Shown here piece by piece: positions 1-9,044 of a stretch of DNA of 64,000 nt. The first letter of the stretch is position 1. Each line of letters opens with the position of its first letter. Source of the stretch: Acidobacteriota bacterium (GTDB taxonomy: Bacteria; Acidobacteriota; JAAYUB01); NCBI GenBank assembly GCA_018001935.1, contig JAGNHB010000001.1, forward strand, positions 124,001 through 188,000. The letters are read 5' to 3'. The notes beneath the pieces were generated by a model, which was not told the origin of the DNA, ran no database searches, and saw nothing but the letters and a program-made list of their open reading frames with translations. The translations under genes and the position numbers were made by a program.

Positions 1-2757
1 CCGGGTCCCCGGCGCAGGTTCCGGCTCTTTCTTGCCGCCGCCCATGAAGAGGACGATCAGCAGGATGATGATCACGACGCCCGCGGCGGCCCCGATGAGG
101 ATGCCTTTCGGGAAGGGCTTGCCGGCGGGGGCGGCGGCGGTGAACGCGGGGGCCTGGCTGGCTCGTTTCTGCTCTTTCAGCAGCTTGGTCGGCGACTTGT
201 CGTCCGCCGGCTTGGGCGCGACCGGGGCCTTGGGAACCACGGGGGCCTTGGGGGCGGCCGGGGCCGCCGGGGCCGGCTTCGGTTCGGGGGCCTTGACCGG
301 TTCCGGGGCCTTCCTGACTTCCACGGGTTTTTTCGGCTCGGGGGCCTTCTTCGGGGGCGGTTTGACCGGTTCCGGGGCCTTCTTGGCCTCGGCCGGTTTC
401 CGGATTTCCAGCGGTTTCCGCTGATCCGCGGCCGGCTTGAGCTGCGGCGTCGGCGTCGGGGGCTCCATGGGCTTCGCGGGGGCTGCCGCGACCGGCGTGA
501 GGAACGGGGCGGTCGGGGCGGAAGAGGGTTTATCCGCCGGCTTCGCCTGGCTGGAGACGATGATCTCCTCGTTGACCGCGGGGGGGGCTGCCGCCCGGGC
601 CCGGGTTTCGACGGGCATCGCCTGGAGGCCCGCCATTTCGTCCTGGCCGAGGAGGACCGTTTCTTCGCTCGGCGGTTTCGGCGCCGCACTCTCCGCGCCT
701 TCCTGGAACTCGTCGAAGGACAGGTGCTGGACTTCGGCCTCTTTCAAGCCGAAGTAGTCGGGGAACACCCGGATCAGGATCTGGGCGAGGTCCTTCGGGG
801 TCGGAACCGCCCCGCCCGCGTGCAGGTAATCGTGCAGGTCCTTGATCATGGAGGCCGCATTCTGGTAGCGCTTGGCGGAGTCGATCATCAGCGCCTTGTC
901 CACGATCTGCTTCAGACGGGGCGGGAGGTTGTTCAACTCGTTGTCGAGCAGGGGGATTTTACCCGAGCGCACCTTTTCCAGAACGTCGAACTCCGAGGAG
1001 TCCTCGAAGAGCACCTTGCCGCTCACCATCTCGCAGAGGACGATACCCAGGGAGTAGATGTCCGAGGACTTGTTGACGTTCTTCCCCCACGCCTGTTCGG
1101 GGCTCATGTAGAGCAACTTGCCCTTGAGGGCGCCCTTCACGGTGTGGTGAATCTTCGATTCGGCCTTGGAGATCCCGAAGTCCACCAGCTTGACCTCGCC
1201 TTCCCGGGAGATGAGGATGTTCTGGGGTGAGACATCCCGGTGGACGATGTTCATCTCCTTGTTGTTGAAGTCCTTCTTGTGGTGGGCGTAGTCGAGGGCG
1301 CTGGCGATCTGCAGCGCGATGTAGGCGGCGATCTTGTGCGGGACCCGGATCTTGATTTCCTTGGCCTTGCTGAGCACTTTCTTCAGGTCGAACCCGTCGA
1401 CGTGCTCCATGGCGATGTAGTAGGAGTTGTCGATTTTCCCGAAATCGAAGATGTTGGCGATGTTCTGGTGGGTCAGCTGCGCGGCGATCTTCGCCTCGTC
1501 GATGAACATCGTCACCAGTTCCTTGTTGTCGGAGAGGTGCGGGAGGATCCGCTTGATGGCGACGATCTTCTGGAAGCCCTCGTGCCCGCGCTTCTTGGCC
1601 TTGAACAGCTCGGCCATCCCGCCGTGGCCGATTTTCTCGATGAGGGCGTACTCCCCGAACTTCTGGCCCTCCTCGACGACTTCTTCCTCCGGTTCGGGGC
1701 GGGGCGACTCGATGACCTTCCCGATGCTGGTGTCCGAGAGCCCCACGCCGCTGAGGGTGTCGCTGAGCTTCCGCTCGAGGTCGGTGTCGAAGGACATCAT
1801 GAGCCGCTCGACCGCCTTTGCGCTGTCTTCCGCATCCTTGTCCCGGAGAATGTCCTCCTCGAGCTGCTTGATCTTGAGCTGACCGGTGTCGGGCATGACG
1901 GGGGCGACGGCCGTCGCGGCCGGAGCGGCCGGAGCGGCCGGGGCGGCCGCGGCCGCGGCCACGGGAGCTGGGGCCGGGGCGGGTTTCGGCGCCTTGGCCC
2001 GGTCCTTGGTGTCGAGGGAGATGCCCAGGCCGGAGAGCGTGTCGCTCAGCAACCGGTCCAGGGACTCGTCGCTGTCCACGGGTGCGCTCTTGACCTCCTG
2101 GGCGAGGACCGTGGACGCAATCTCGTCCTTCAGGAGTTTTTCAACGTCGAGGACGCGGGGCTCGGGCTCCGCCGCGGTGGGCCCGGGCCGGACCCTGGCG
2201 ACCGGGGGGGGCGCCTTCACGGGTTCGGGCGGGGCCGCGGACGGGGAAACCGGTCTCGCGGTGGAGGGCTTCAGGGAGGCGTCCAGCATGGAGTCGATCG
2301 TGCTCTCCTCGGCGACCTCCTCGGCGATCTCCCGCTGCTTCTCCCGGATGGAGTCGCGCTTCGAGCTGATCAGGGCCTGGGTTTCCCCGGCGTACCGGCG
2401 GACGATCTCGAGAAGCTGCTCGTCGGGGATGGGCTTTTCGACGAACTCACTGGCCTTGTTCTCGTGAATGGCCTTGACGCGGTACTTCTGGCCCTTGTAG
2501 ACGGAGGTGGCGATGATCACCGCCGTTCCCTTGCCGCTGTCGCTCTCCTTGATCTGCCGGCAGACGTCGAATCCGTTAACCTTGGATAACATGGCGGATA
2601 GCAACACCACGTCGGGTTGTTCCTGGGCGAAAAGGTCGAGGGCCGCTTTGCCGTCCTGGGCGGTGATCACTTCGTAACCCGCGTCCCCGAACAGCTTTTT
2701 CATCTGTTGAAGATCTCGCGTGTTGTAATCAGCTACCAAGATTTTCCTGTCACCCAT
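1..2757 (-). CDS. Pseudo-receiver / Ser-Thr protein kinase fusion, membrane-anchored (C-terminus cut by window edge)
   Basis: 919 codons are visible and the frame is still open at the left edge, so the C-terminus is incomplete. Residues 1-125 have a response-regulator receiver fold (start MGDRKILVAD), but the phosphoacceptor position is Ser54 (VLLSAML) instead of Asp and the second acidic pocket residue is Tyr11; the conserved Lys108 remains. A Pro/Ala linker holds two copies of a LSDTLSGxG motif. The Hanks-type kinase domain starts near residue 368: Gly-rich loop, catalytic Lys402 (VAIK), HRD 506-508, DFG 526-528, SPEQ. A long Lys/Pro/Ala/Glu-rich segment leads to one transmembrane helix at about 885-905. 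The kinase looks active and the receiver does not. The start ATG follows GAGGG. It probably phosphorylates cytosolic targets; substrate unknown. Confidence 0.93.
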   Translation of the reverse strand, partial: MGDRKILVADYNTRDLQQMKKLFGDAGYEVITAQDGKAALDLFAQEQPDVVLLSAMLSKVNGFDVCRQIKESDSGKGTAVIIATSVYKGQKYRVKAIHENKASEFVEKPIPDEQLLEIVRRYAGETQALISSKRDSIREKQREIAEEVAEESTIDSMLDASLKPSTARPVSPSAAPPEPVKAPPPVARVRPGPTAAEPEPRVLDVEKLLKDEIASTVLAQEVKSAPVDSDESLDRLLSDTLSGLGISLDTKDRAKAPKPAPAPAPVAAAAAAPAAPAAPAATAVAPVMPDTGQLKIKQLEEDILRDKDAEDSAKAVERLMMSFDTDLERKLSDTLSGVGLSDTSIGKVIESPRPEPEEEVVEEGQKFGEYALIEKIGHGGMAELFKAKKRGHEGFQKIVAIKRILPHLSDNKELVTMFIDEAKIAAQLTHQNIANIFDFGKIDNSYYIAMEHVDGFDLKKVLSKAKEIKIRVPHKIAAYIALQIASALDYAHHKKDFNNKEMNIVHRDVSPQNILISREGEVKLVDFGISKAESKIHHTVKGALKGKLLYMSPEQAWGKNVNKSSDIYSLGIVLCEMVSGKVLFEDSSEFDVLEKVRSGKIPLLDNELNNLPPRLKQIVDKALMIDSAKRYQNAASMIKDLHDYLHAGGAVPTPKDLAQILIRVFPDYFGLKEAEVQHLSFDEFQEGAESAAPKPPSEETVLLGQDEMAGLQAMPVETRARAAAPPAVNEEIIVSSQAKPADKPSSAPTAPFLTPVAAAPAKPMEPPTPTPQLKPAADQRKPLEIRKPAEAKKAPEPVKPPPKKAPEPKKPVEVRKAPEPVKAPEPKPAPAAPAAPKAPVVPKAPVAPKPADDKSPTKLLKEQKRASQAPAFTAAAPAGKPFPKGILIGAAAGVVIIILLIVLFMGGGKKEPEPAPGTR

Positions 2758-2789
2758 TAAAGCCCTCGAAACCCCTAAATTTCCTAGAG

Positions 2790-2818
2790 ATATTATCCCA
2801 TTTCGGATCGGATGTAAA
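2790..2818 (-). promoter_or_regulatory. Sigma70-type promoter for the receiver-kinase gene
   Basis: On the minus strand a TTTACA -35 box (2818-2813) lies 17 bp from a TAATAT -10 box (2795-2790). Transcription would start near 2783, giving a leader of about 26 nt with GAGGG before the ATG at 2757. Prediction by consensus only. Confidence 0.5.
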
Positions 2819-2842
2819 CAGAAAACCGACCCGTTTTTTATT

Positions 2843-4258
2843 TTATCGCCGACGTTTCGGGCGGTTCAAGGTGAATTGCTCCTTCCGCTGACGAATTTCC
2901 CTCAGCTTCTCGGCGATCCGGGACTCGGTCCCCGCGTTCGAGGGGAGGTAGTACGACCTGCCCGAGAGGCTTTCGGGCAGGCACGGCATGTCGGTCGTCC
3001 CCTCCGGGTAGTCGTGGGCGTAGAGGTAACCGTCGCCGAAACCCTCGGCGCGCATCAGCGCCGTGGGCGCGTTTCTCAGGTGGAAGGGGACCGGTTCCTG
3101 GAAGGATTCGGCCACGTCCTTCGCCGCGGCGAGGTAGGCGCTGAGGATCGTGTTGGACTTCGGCGCCAGGGCGTTGTAGACCGCTGCCTGGACGATGGCC
3201 AGCCGGCCTTCCGGGAGCCCCAGGAATTCGTAGGCCTGCCAGGCGCGCACCGCCAGGTGAAGCGCCTGGGCGTCGGCCAGGCCGATGTCCTCGGAAGCGC
3301 ACTGGATGATCCGTCGGCAGATGTTTCGGGGGTCCTCCCCCCCCTCGAGCATGCGGACCACCCAGTAAACCGTCGCGTCCGGGTCGCTGTTCCGCATCGA
3401 CTTGTGGAGGGCGGACAGCAGGTTGTAATGCTCCTCCCCGTCCTTGTCGTAGCGGAGGACCTTGCGGTGGAGGACCTCCCGGAGGTCGTCGTCGGTGGGG
3501 ACGATGGGGGCGGCCCCGTCCGACCGGCTTTCCGCGAACGCGCAGAGTTCCTCGAGGAGGTTGAGGGCCTGGCGGGCGTCGCCGTCTGAGAACCGGGCGA
3601 TCTTGATGAGGATCTCCGGGGAGAGGGACAGCCGCGGGTCGCCGACGCCGTTTTCGGGGTCGCCGACCGCCCGGTGGAGGATTCTTTCCACGTCGCCGGG
3701 CGACAGGCTCCGCAGGGAGAAGACCTTCAGGCGGCTCAGCAGGGCGGGGTTCAGGTCGAAGCTGGGGTTGACGGTGGTGGTCCCGATCAGCAGGATCTGG
3801 CCCTTTTCGACGAAGGGGAGGAAGGCGTCCTGCTGGGCCTTGTTGAAGCGGTGGATCTCGTCGATGAAGATGATGGTGCGGTTGCCGGTCTTCTCACGGA
3901 AGAACGCGGCGTCCGACATGGCTTCCCGGACTTCCTTGATGCCGGTCAGGCAGGCGCTGAAGGAGATGATCTGCGTCTCCAGCAGCCGGGCGATGATGAG
4001 GGCGAGTGTCGTTTTCCCCGAGCCGGGCGGCCCCCAGAGGACCATGGACGGCGGGCGCCGGGACTGGATGAGCCGGTGGAGGGGCTTGTCCTTGACCAGC
4101 AGGTGTTCCTGCCCGACGAAGTCCTCCAGCGCGGTCGGCCGCATCCGCTCCGCCAGCGGGGGCCTCCCCCGGGCTTCAGCCCCGGTGGGGGGGGATTCTG
4201 CGTGCGTTTCTGATGGACCGCCCATGCCGCTTCGTTCCTCTCTCGTCTGTGAACCCAT
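2843..4258 (-). CDS. rarA: Replication-associated recombination protein A (AAA+ ATPase, RarA/MgsA)
   Basis: A 471-residue AAA+ ATPase of the clamp-loader-related RarA/MgsA/WRNIP1 family, which acts at stalled replication forks in the cytoplasm. Walker A is GPPGSGKT (76-83), Walker B FIDEIH (131-136), followed by the family hallmark HRFNKAQQDAFLP and the sensor-1 region GTTTVNPSFDLNPALLSR. The C-terminal tetramerisation part with the SDGDARQALNLLE and YPEGTTD stretches is present, so length is normal for the family. The first 30 residues are low complexity, and ATG codons at 4225 or near residue 39 are possible alternative starts. It lies 6 nt after the methyltransferase gene and is probably co-transcribed with it. 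Confidence 0.95.
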   Translation of the reverse strand: MGSQTREERSGMGGPSETHAESPPTGAEARGRPPLAERMRPTALEDFVGQEHLLVKDKPLHRLIQSRRPPSMVLWGPPGSGKTTLALIIARLLETQIISFSACLTGIKEVREAMSDAAFFREKTGNRTIIFIDEIHRFNKAQQDAFLPFVEKGQILLIGTTTVNPSFDLNPALLSRLKVFSLRSLSPGDVERILHRAVGDPENGVGDPRLSLSPEILIKIARFSDGDARQALNLLEELCAFAESRSDGAAPIVPTDDDLREVLHRKVLRYDKDGEEHYNLLSALHKSMRNSDPDATVYWVVRMLEGGEDPRNICRRIIQCASEDIGLADAQALHLAVRAWQAYEFLGLPEGRLAIVQAAVYNALAPKSNTILSAYLAAAKDVAESFQEPVPFHLRNAPTALMRAEGFGDGYLYAHDYPEGTTDMPCLPESLSGRSYYLPSNAGTESRIAEKLREIRQRKEQFTLNRPKRRR

Positions 4259-4264
4259 TATACC

Positions 4265-5050
4265 TCAGGAAAGACCGGAACGGTACCCGCGATCCAGCGT
4301 AAAGAGAAGCAGGGAGGCGGCGGTCGAGGCGTTGAGGGATTCCGTGCACGACGACGTGGGGATCCGCACCCTGAGCGAGGCCCCGGAGACGATCGCCTCC
4401 GAGACGCCGTGCCCCTCGTTGCCGACGACGAAAAGAAATCGTTCCGCGGCCAAAAGTGCCGTGAGGTCGGTTTCGCCGCGGGGGTGGAGCACGGCGATGC
4501 CCAGGCCCGCCCGGTCCGCTTCCGCACGGAGGGCGTCCACGGAGGCCGGTCTCCAGGTGGGGACGCGGAGGCTCGCCCCCGCCGAGGCCCGGATGACTTT
4601 TTCGCTGAACGGGTCGGGGGCCGGCGGGATCAGAATCAGGAAGGGGAGGCTGAACGCCGCGGCCGACCGGTAGATGGCGCCGACGTTCCCCGGGTCCTGC
4701 AGGCCGTCGAGTGCCAGCCACGGCCCGGGGGGCGCCGGTCGTTCCAGGAGAAGGCGGCGGTCGATGACGCCTTCGGCGAGGACCGCGGACGGCGACTTGA
4801 GGGAACTCAGCCTGGCCATCACCCCGTCGGAGACGGTCACCCGTTCGCAGGGGGGAAGGTTCTCGGGCAGAACGCCTTCCGACCCCTCGCGAACGAAGAG
4901 GGCCCGGATGCGGTGGGTCGATCGGAGGGCTTCCCCGAGCAGCTTTTCGCCCTCGACGAAGAAACACCCGCTTTCCGAGGGGGGAAGCCGCCGGAGGCGG
5001 AGCAGGGCCACCACGCGGGGGTTCTGCCGGCTGGTGATGCGAACGGACAT
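4265..5050 (-). CDS. TrmH/SpoU family RNA 2'-O-ribose methyltransferase
   Basis: A 261-residue SPOUT methyltransferase that transfers a methyl group from SAM to a ribose 2'-OH of rRNA or tRNA. The three family motifs are visible: motif 1 LDGLQDPGNVGAIYRSA (114-130), motif 2 VVGNEGHGV (208-216), motif 3 IPTSSCTESLNASTAA (230-245), which together form the trefoil knot and SAM site. The N-terminal SpoU substrate-binding domain (FFVEGEKLL) is present. It resembles the YsgA/RlmB-type group, but the exact RNA target cannot be read from sequence. First gene of a short minus-strand unit with rarA; divergent from the lytic transglycosylase at 5318. Confidence 0.92.
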   Translation of the reverse strand: MSVRITSRQNPRVVALLRLRRLPPSESGCFFVEGEKLLGEALRSTHRIRALFVREGSEGVLPENLPPCERVTVSDGVMARLSSLKSPSAVLAEGVIDRRLLLERPAPPGPWLALDGLQDPGNVGAIYRSAAAFSLPFLILIPPAPDPFSEKVIRASAGASLRVPTWRPASVDALRAEADRAGLGIAVLHPRGETDLTALLAAERFLFVVGNEGHGVSEAIVSGASLRVRIPTSSCTESLNASTAASLLLFTLDRGYRSGLS

Positions 5051-5279
5051 GGAGGCACCTTGAGGGACGCGGGATTCGAGGGCGCGAGGCCGGGGCCCGG
5101 GAGCGGGGCGCGTGGAAACGGGTCGGGGGAGGGCCTTCGGGACGCGCCGGCCGCGGCGCGGCCGGGTCGTCCCCGGAACCGGCCCGCCGTCCCCTTTCCC
5201 CCGGTCGGCACCCCCCTCAGTCTGCCGTCCCCGAAGCGCGAATGCAAGGGTTTTTCAAAGCGCCGGGTGAAATCCTCAG

Positions 5280-5308
5280 TTGACTTCCCGGCGGAATTTC
5301 GTTAGGTT
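5280..5308 (+). promoter_or_regulatory. Promoter with near-consensus -35, apparently leaderless
   Basis: TTGACT (5280-5285), 17 bp, then TAGGTT (5303-5308). The expected start point (about 5315-5318) falls on the ATG at 5318, and no Shine-Dalgarno sequence lies upstream of it, so the transcript may be leaderless. The same arrangement is seen upstream of the CHAT gene (59451). Confidence 0.42.
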
Positions 5309-5317
5309 TGACCGGTT

Positions 5318-7483
5318 ATGAGAGTCGTCCTTCTCGCCGTCGTAACGCTCGTCGCGGGAGGTCCATCCGTCTGGGGCCTCCCGGGGCCGGATTTACCCCG
5401 GCGGCCCCCATCGGTCCAGGAGACCGATCTCCCCCCGGACCGCTCGAACCTGATCGAGTACAGCGAGGAACTGCAGCCGGAGAACCTGGTCCTGTCGGCC
5501 TGCGAGCGGTCGTTCGCCATCGGGGAGTTCCTCTGGTCGTGCGGGAGGGCGGAGGACGCCCTGGCCCAGTTCACCTACGCCCTGGAGCGCCTGGCCCTGA
5601 ACTGGCAGATCTTCGACACCAACCCCATGGCCCGTTCCCGGATCTACCTCCTCCTCATGCGGGCGGCGAACTACCGGAGGGAGCTGGAGTTCTTCCGCCG
5701 GTCCGAGGAGGACCGGGAGGACATGGCCAACCGGGAGATTCCCCCGGTGGAGCGGCTCGAGGAGGACGACGGCGTCAACCTCCACCCCGACCTCGAGGCC
5801 TTCATCCAGGACAACATCCGCAACGGCGGGTACAACATCCCCATCACCCTGAACCGCCAGGTGGGAAACTTTCTCGGGTACTTTTCCGACCCGAAGCGGA
5901 AGCGCTCCATCGAGATCGGTCTCCAGCGCCTGGGGCGTTACCGGGGGACCTTCGAACGGATCTTCCGGGAGGAGGGAATCCCCCTCGACCTGATCTTCCT
6001 CGGCATGGTGGAGAGCAACTACAGCCCCAACGCCTATTCGCGGGCCAAGGCCAAGGGCATCTGGCAGTTCATCGAGGAGACGGGGCGAAACTACGGCCTG
6101 CGGATCGACTGGTGGGTGGACGAGCGCTGCGACTTCGAGAAGTCCACCCGCTCGGCCTGCCGCTATCTGAAGACGCTCTACGAGATGTTCGGGGACTGGA
6201 ACCTGGCGATGGCGGCCTACAACTCCGGGGAGAACCGCATCCTCAAGATCCTTTCCAACCAGCCGGGGAAGAGTTTCTGGGAGATGTGCTCAGACCGCAA
6301 CCTCCCCCTGGAGACCCGGAACTACGTCCCCGCCATCCAGGCCTCGGTCATCATCAGCAAGCACCCGGACCGCTTCGGCCTCACGCCGCGAAAACCGGAC
6401 ACCCTCGCGTACGTCACCGTGGAAATCCCCTCGCCGACGGACCTCCGAATCCTGTCCAGGATCATGGGAATCCCGGACACCGTGCTCCAGGACCTCAACC
6501 CCTCGCTCCGCCGGATGGTCACCCCCCCCGACACCGAGTCCTACCTGATCAACGTCCCGACGGGGATCCCCCTGGCGGAGTTCGCCCGGGTCTGGGACAT
6601 GCCCGATTTCCAGCGGATCGATGCCCAGACCCACACCGTGTCGGACGGCGAGACCATTCACTCCATCGCCCGGAAATACGACGTCGCCATCCCGACCCTC
6701 AAGGACTTCAACCGGATCAAGGACACGCAGCCCTCCCTCCCGCCGGGCACCGTGCTCCAGATCCCCCTGGCGTCCTCCTACAAGAAGGACCTGCCGCAGT
6801 TCCGGTTCGACGTCTACGGGAAACAGGACGCCCGGTACCACAAGGTGAGGAAGGGAGAGAGCCTGTCCTCGCTCTGCCGCAAGTACGGCGTTTCGGTCAA
6901 GGACGTCCGCAAGTGGAACAAGCTCGGCAAGAAGAGCATCCGGCCGGGCATGGTGCTCAGTTTCGGCCCGTCCCGGTCGAAAGGGAAGGGGGGCGGTTCG
7001 CGCGAACCGGGGGCGGTGTCCACCGACGGCGGGACCTACCAGGTCCGGAAGGGCGACACCCCCGCTTCCATCGCGAAAAAACTCAAGATTTCGACGGGGG
7101 CCCTTCTCTCCGCCAACAACCTGAAGTCCGGCGCCCGGCTGAAGGCGGGGACGCGCCTGAGGGTGCCCGACGGCGGCCCGGGCCCGGGAGACGACCCGGG
7201 GCGAAACCGGAAGACCGCCGGCAGGGGGAAGGGAAAAACCGGCGAGAAGACCGCTTCCGTGAACCGGAAAGGAACCGGCAAGGCTCCCGTCGTTTCGGAG
7301 GGCAGTGCCGGGAAGGGGAAGACGGGAGCGAAAACCAGGCCCGCCCGGAGCCACAAGGTCCGAAAAGGGGACACCCTGTTCTCCCTCGCCCGGAAGTACG
7401 GCGTCGACGTGGCGGCTCTGAAGAAGGCCAACCATCTCAAGTCCAACGATCTCCGGCCGGGTGCAACCCTGGTCGTCCCCTAG
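5318..7483 (+). CDS. MltD-like membrane-bound lytic murein transglycosylase with four LysM domains
   Basis: A 721-residue exported protein that cleaves peptidoglycan glycan strands by lytic transglycosylation. The N-terminus is a Sec signal peptide (about 1-20) without a clear lipobox. The SLT domain starts near residue 205; the catalytic Glu232 sits in MVESNYSPNAYS, followed by KGIWQFIEETGRNYGL and AAYNSGENR. Four LysM peptidoglycan-binding repeats lie at about 438-482, 507-552, 573-616 and 678-721, separated by Lys/Gly/Pro-rich linkers; the third and fourth carry the VRKGDT signature. E. coli MltD has two LysM repeats, so this copy is extended. No Shine-Dalgarno sequence precedes the ATG (see promoter entry). 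Confidence 0.93.
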   Translation: MRVVLLAVVTLVAGGPSVWGLPGPDLPRRPPSVQETDLPPDRSNLIEYSEELQPENLVLSACERSFAIGEFLWSCGRAEDALAQFTYALERLALNWQIFDTNPMARSRIYLLLMRAANYRRELEFFRRSEEDREDMANREIPPVERLEEDDGVNLHPDLEAFIQDNIRNGGYNIPITLNRQVGNFLGYFSDPKRKRSIEIGLQRLGRYRGTFERIFREEGIPLDLIFLGMVESNYSPNAYSRAKAKGIWQFIEETGRNYGLRIDWWVDERCDFEKSTRSACRYLKTLYEMFGDWNLAMAAYNSGENRILKILSNQPGKSFWEMCSDRNLPLETRNYVPAIQASVIISKHPDRFGLTPRKPDTLAYVTVEIPSPTDLRILSRIMGIPDTVLQDLNPSLRRMVTPPDTESYLINVPTGIPLAEFARVWDMPDFQRIDAQTHTVSDGETIHSIARKYDVAIPTLKDFNRIKDTQPSLPPGTVLQIPLASSYKKDLPQFRFDVYGKQDARYHKVRKGESLSSLCRKYGVSVKDVRKWNKLGKKSIRPGMVLSFGPSRSKGKGGGSREPGAVSTDGGTYQVRKGDTPASIAKKLKISTGALLSANNLKSGARLKAGTRLRVPDGGPGPGDDPGRNRKTAGRGKGKTGEKTASVNRKGTGKAPVVSEGSAGKGKTGAKTRPARSHKVRKGDTLFSLARKYGVDVAALKKANHLKSNDLRPGATLVVP

Positions 7484-7531
7484 GGGGTTCGCCGCGAAAC
7501 GGGAAGGGCCCGGGGGGAAAGGGAGGGAAGC

Positions 7532-8143
7532 ATGAGACCGATCCGCATCGCCGTTCTGACCGTTGCCGGGTTCCTGGCCGCGGTCCCGTCGTTCGGCGTG
7601 GGACAAAGCTCCGGGGACACCCCGTTGCCGGCCCGGGAGCCGGAGCTGGGCGGGCAGACCTCCTCGCAGGCCAGGACGCCCCTTCCCCTGGAGCTTCCGG
7701 AGGAACTTCCCGTGACCTGGGAACTCATCCACGACGTCCTGGAGAAGATGGGTTACGAGGTGGACAGCGAGGACCGGGGCGAGGGGCGGATCACCACCCG
7801 CGAGGATGCCGGGATCTCCGGGGCGAGCGCCCTGGCCACCCTGAAGAAGATCGCGACGGTGGCCACCGATTTCGTCTCTTCCTTTCACGAGGCCCGCTAC
7901 ACCCTGGAAATCCGGGTGGCTTTTCTCCAGCCCCAGCGGACGACGGTCAGCGTTTTCGCCGCCATCCAGGGCCTCAAGCGCGCTCTCGACGGCACGGAGA
8001 CCTGGGTGAGGCTGGACTCCATCGGCACCCTGGAGCGGCGGATGCTGAACGAGATCAGTTTTGCCGCCACGGGCAAGCGCCCCTACCACGACCCGCTTCC
8101 GTACTGGAAGAAGCGTTCACAGGAAATTTCCATCAAGCAATAG
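7532..8143 (+). CDS. Small exported protein of unknown function
   Basis: A 203-residue protein with a Sec signal peptide (about 1-25) and a Pro-rich spacer, then a compact alpha/beta domain (about 58-185) containing TWELIHDVLEKMGYEVDSEDRGEGRITTRE. The pattern of a helix, then a gradient of short strands with 'threshold' residues (R-I-T-T-R) recalls BamC/NlpB-type or similar periplasmic lipoprotein domains, but there is no lipobox and I do not assign it to a family. A GGGAGG ribosome site lies 7 nt before the ATG. It sits 48 nt after the transglycosylase and 4 nt before znuA, so it is probably co-transcribed with both. Confidence 0.75.
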   Translation: MRPIRIAVLTVAGFLAAVPSFGVGQSSGDTPLPAREPELGGQTSSQARTPLPLELPEELPVTWELIHDVLEKMGYEVDSEDRGEGRITTREDAGISGASALATLKKIATVATDFVSSFHEARYTLEIRVAFLQPQRTTVSVFAAIQGLKRALDGTETWVRLDSIGTLERRMLNEISFAATGKRPYHDPLPYWKKRSQEISIKQ

Positions 8144-8147
8144 GCGA

Positions 8148-9044
8148 ATGGTGCACAGAACCGCTGTCGTCCTCCTCCTCCCCGCTCTCCTCCTGGCCTG
8201 CGCCCCCCGGGTCGAACGGCCCGACGGCCGTCTGCGGGTGGTGGTCAGCATCCTTCCCCAGGCGGACTTCGTCCGGGCCGTCGGCGGCGGTCGGGTGGAC
8301 GTCACCGTGATGGTCGGCCCGGGGCAGTCCCACGAGACCTACGAACCGACGCCTCGCCAGGTCGCGGAACTCACCCGGGCGACCGTGTACTTCACCGTCG
8401 GCATCCCCCTGGAGACGAACCTGGTTCGACGGTTGGCGGAGTCGAACCCGGGCCTCCGGATCGAGGACATCTCCCGCGCCGTCGAACGGATCCCGGGACC
8501 GGCCTGCCACGGGGAGCACCACCCCGGCGAACACGACCACCCCGTGGACACGGCGGACTTCCACACCTGGATGAGCCCGCGGAACGTCAAGGCGATGTGC
8601 AGGGCCATCCGCGACACGCTCGTGAGGCTCGACCCCGGCCACCGGGCGGAGTACGAGGCGAACTTCCGGCGCTACGAGGGGCAGCTCGATGACCTTGACC
8701 GGCGGATCGCCGCCATCCTGGCCCCGATCCGGGGGGGGGTGCTCTTCGTGTACCACCCGGCGTTCGGGTATTTCTGCAGGGATTATGGCCTTCGCCAGGA
8801 GGCGGTGGAGACGGAGGGGAAGGAACCCAGCTCCGCCCGGTTGGCCCGGCTGGTGGACGAGGCGAGGGCCAGAGGGGTTCGCGTGATCTTCGTCCAGCCC
8901 CAGTTCGCGGCCCGGAGCGCCGAGGCCCTGGCCTCCGCCATCGGCGGGGCGGTGGTCGCCATCGATCCCCTGCCGGAGAACTACCTGCGGGAGATGGAAA
9001 CCATGGCCCGGACCATCGAACAGCACCTGTCGGCCGAACGGTGA
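8148..9044 (+). CDS. znuA: Zinc/manganese ABC transporter substrate-binding lipoprotein (ZnuA-like)
   Basis: A 298-residue cluster A-I metal-binding protein. The signal peptide ends in a lipobox with Cys18 (LLLAC), so it is predicted to be lipid-anchored in the periplasm. Metal ligands are recognisable: His62 (GQSHETYEP), His139 (FHTWMSP), His203 (VYHPAFGY) and a C-terminal Asp (IDPL). A His-rich loop at 120-131 (HGEHHPGEHDH) is the feature that points to zinc over manganese. The ATG at 8148 is chosen because it starts exactly at the signal peptide; longer in-frame starts run into the upstream gene. Its stop overlaps the GTG of the ATPase gene. Confidence 0.93.
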   Translation: MVHRTAVVLLLPALLLACAPRVERPDGRLRVVVSILPQADFVRAVGGGRVDVTVMVGPGQSHETYEPTPRQVAELTRATVYFTVGIPLETNLVRRLAESNPGLRIEDISRAVERIPGPACHGEHHPGEHDHPVDTADFHTWMSPRNVKAMCRAIRDTLVRLDPGHRAEYEANFRRYEGQLDDLDRRIAAILAPIRGGVLFVYHPAFGYFCRDYGLRQEAVETEGKEPSSARLARLVDEARARGVRVIFVQPQFAARSAEALASAIGGAVVAIDPLPENYLREMETMARTIEQHLSAER

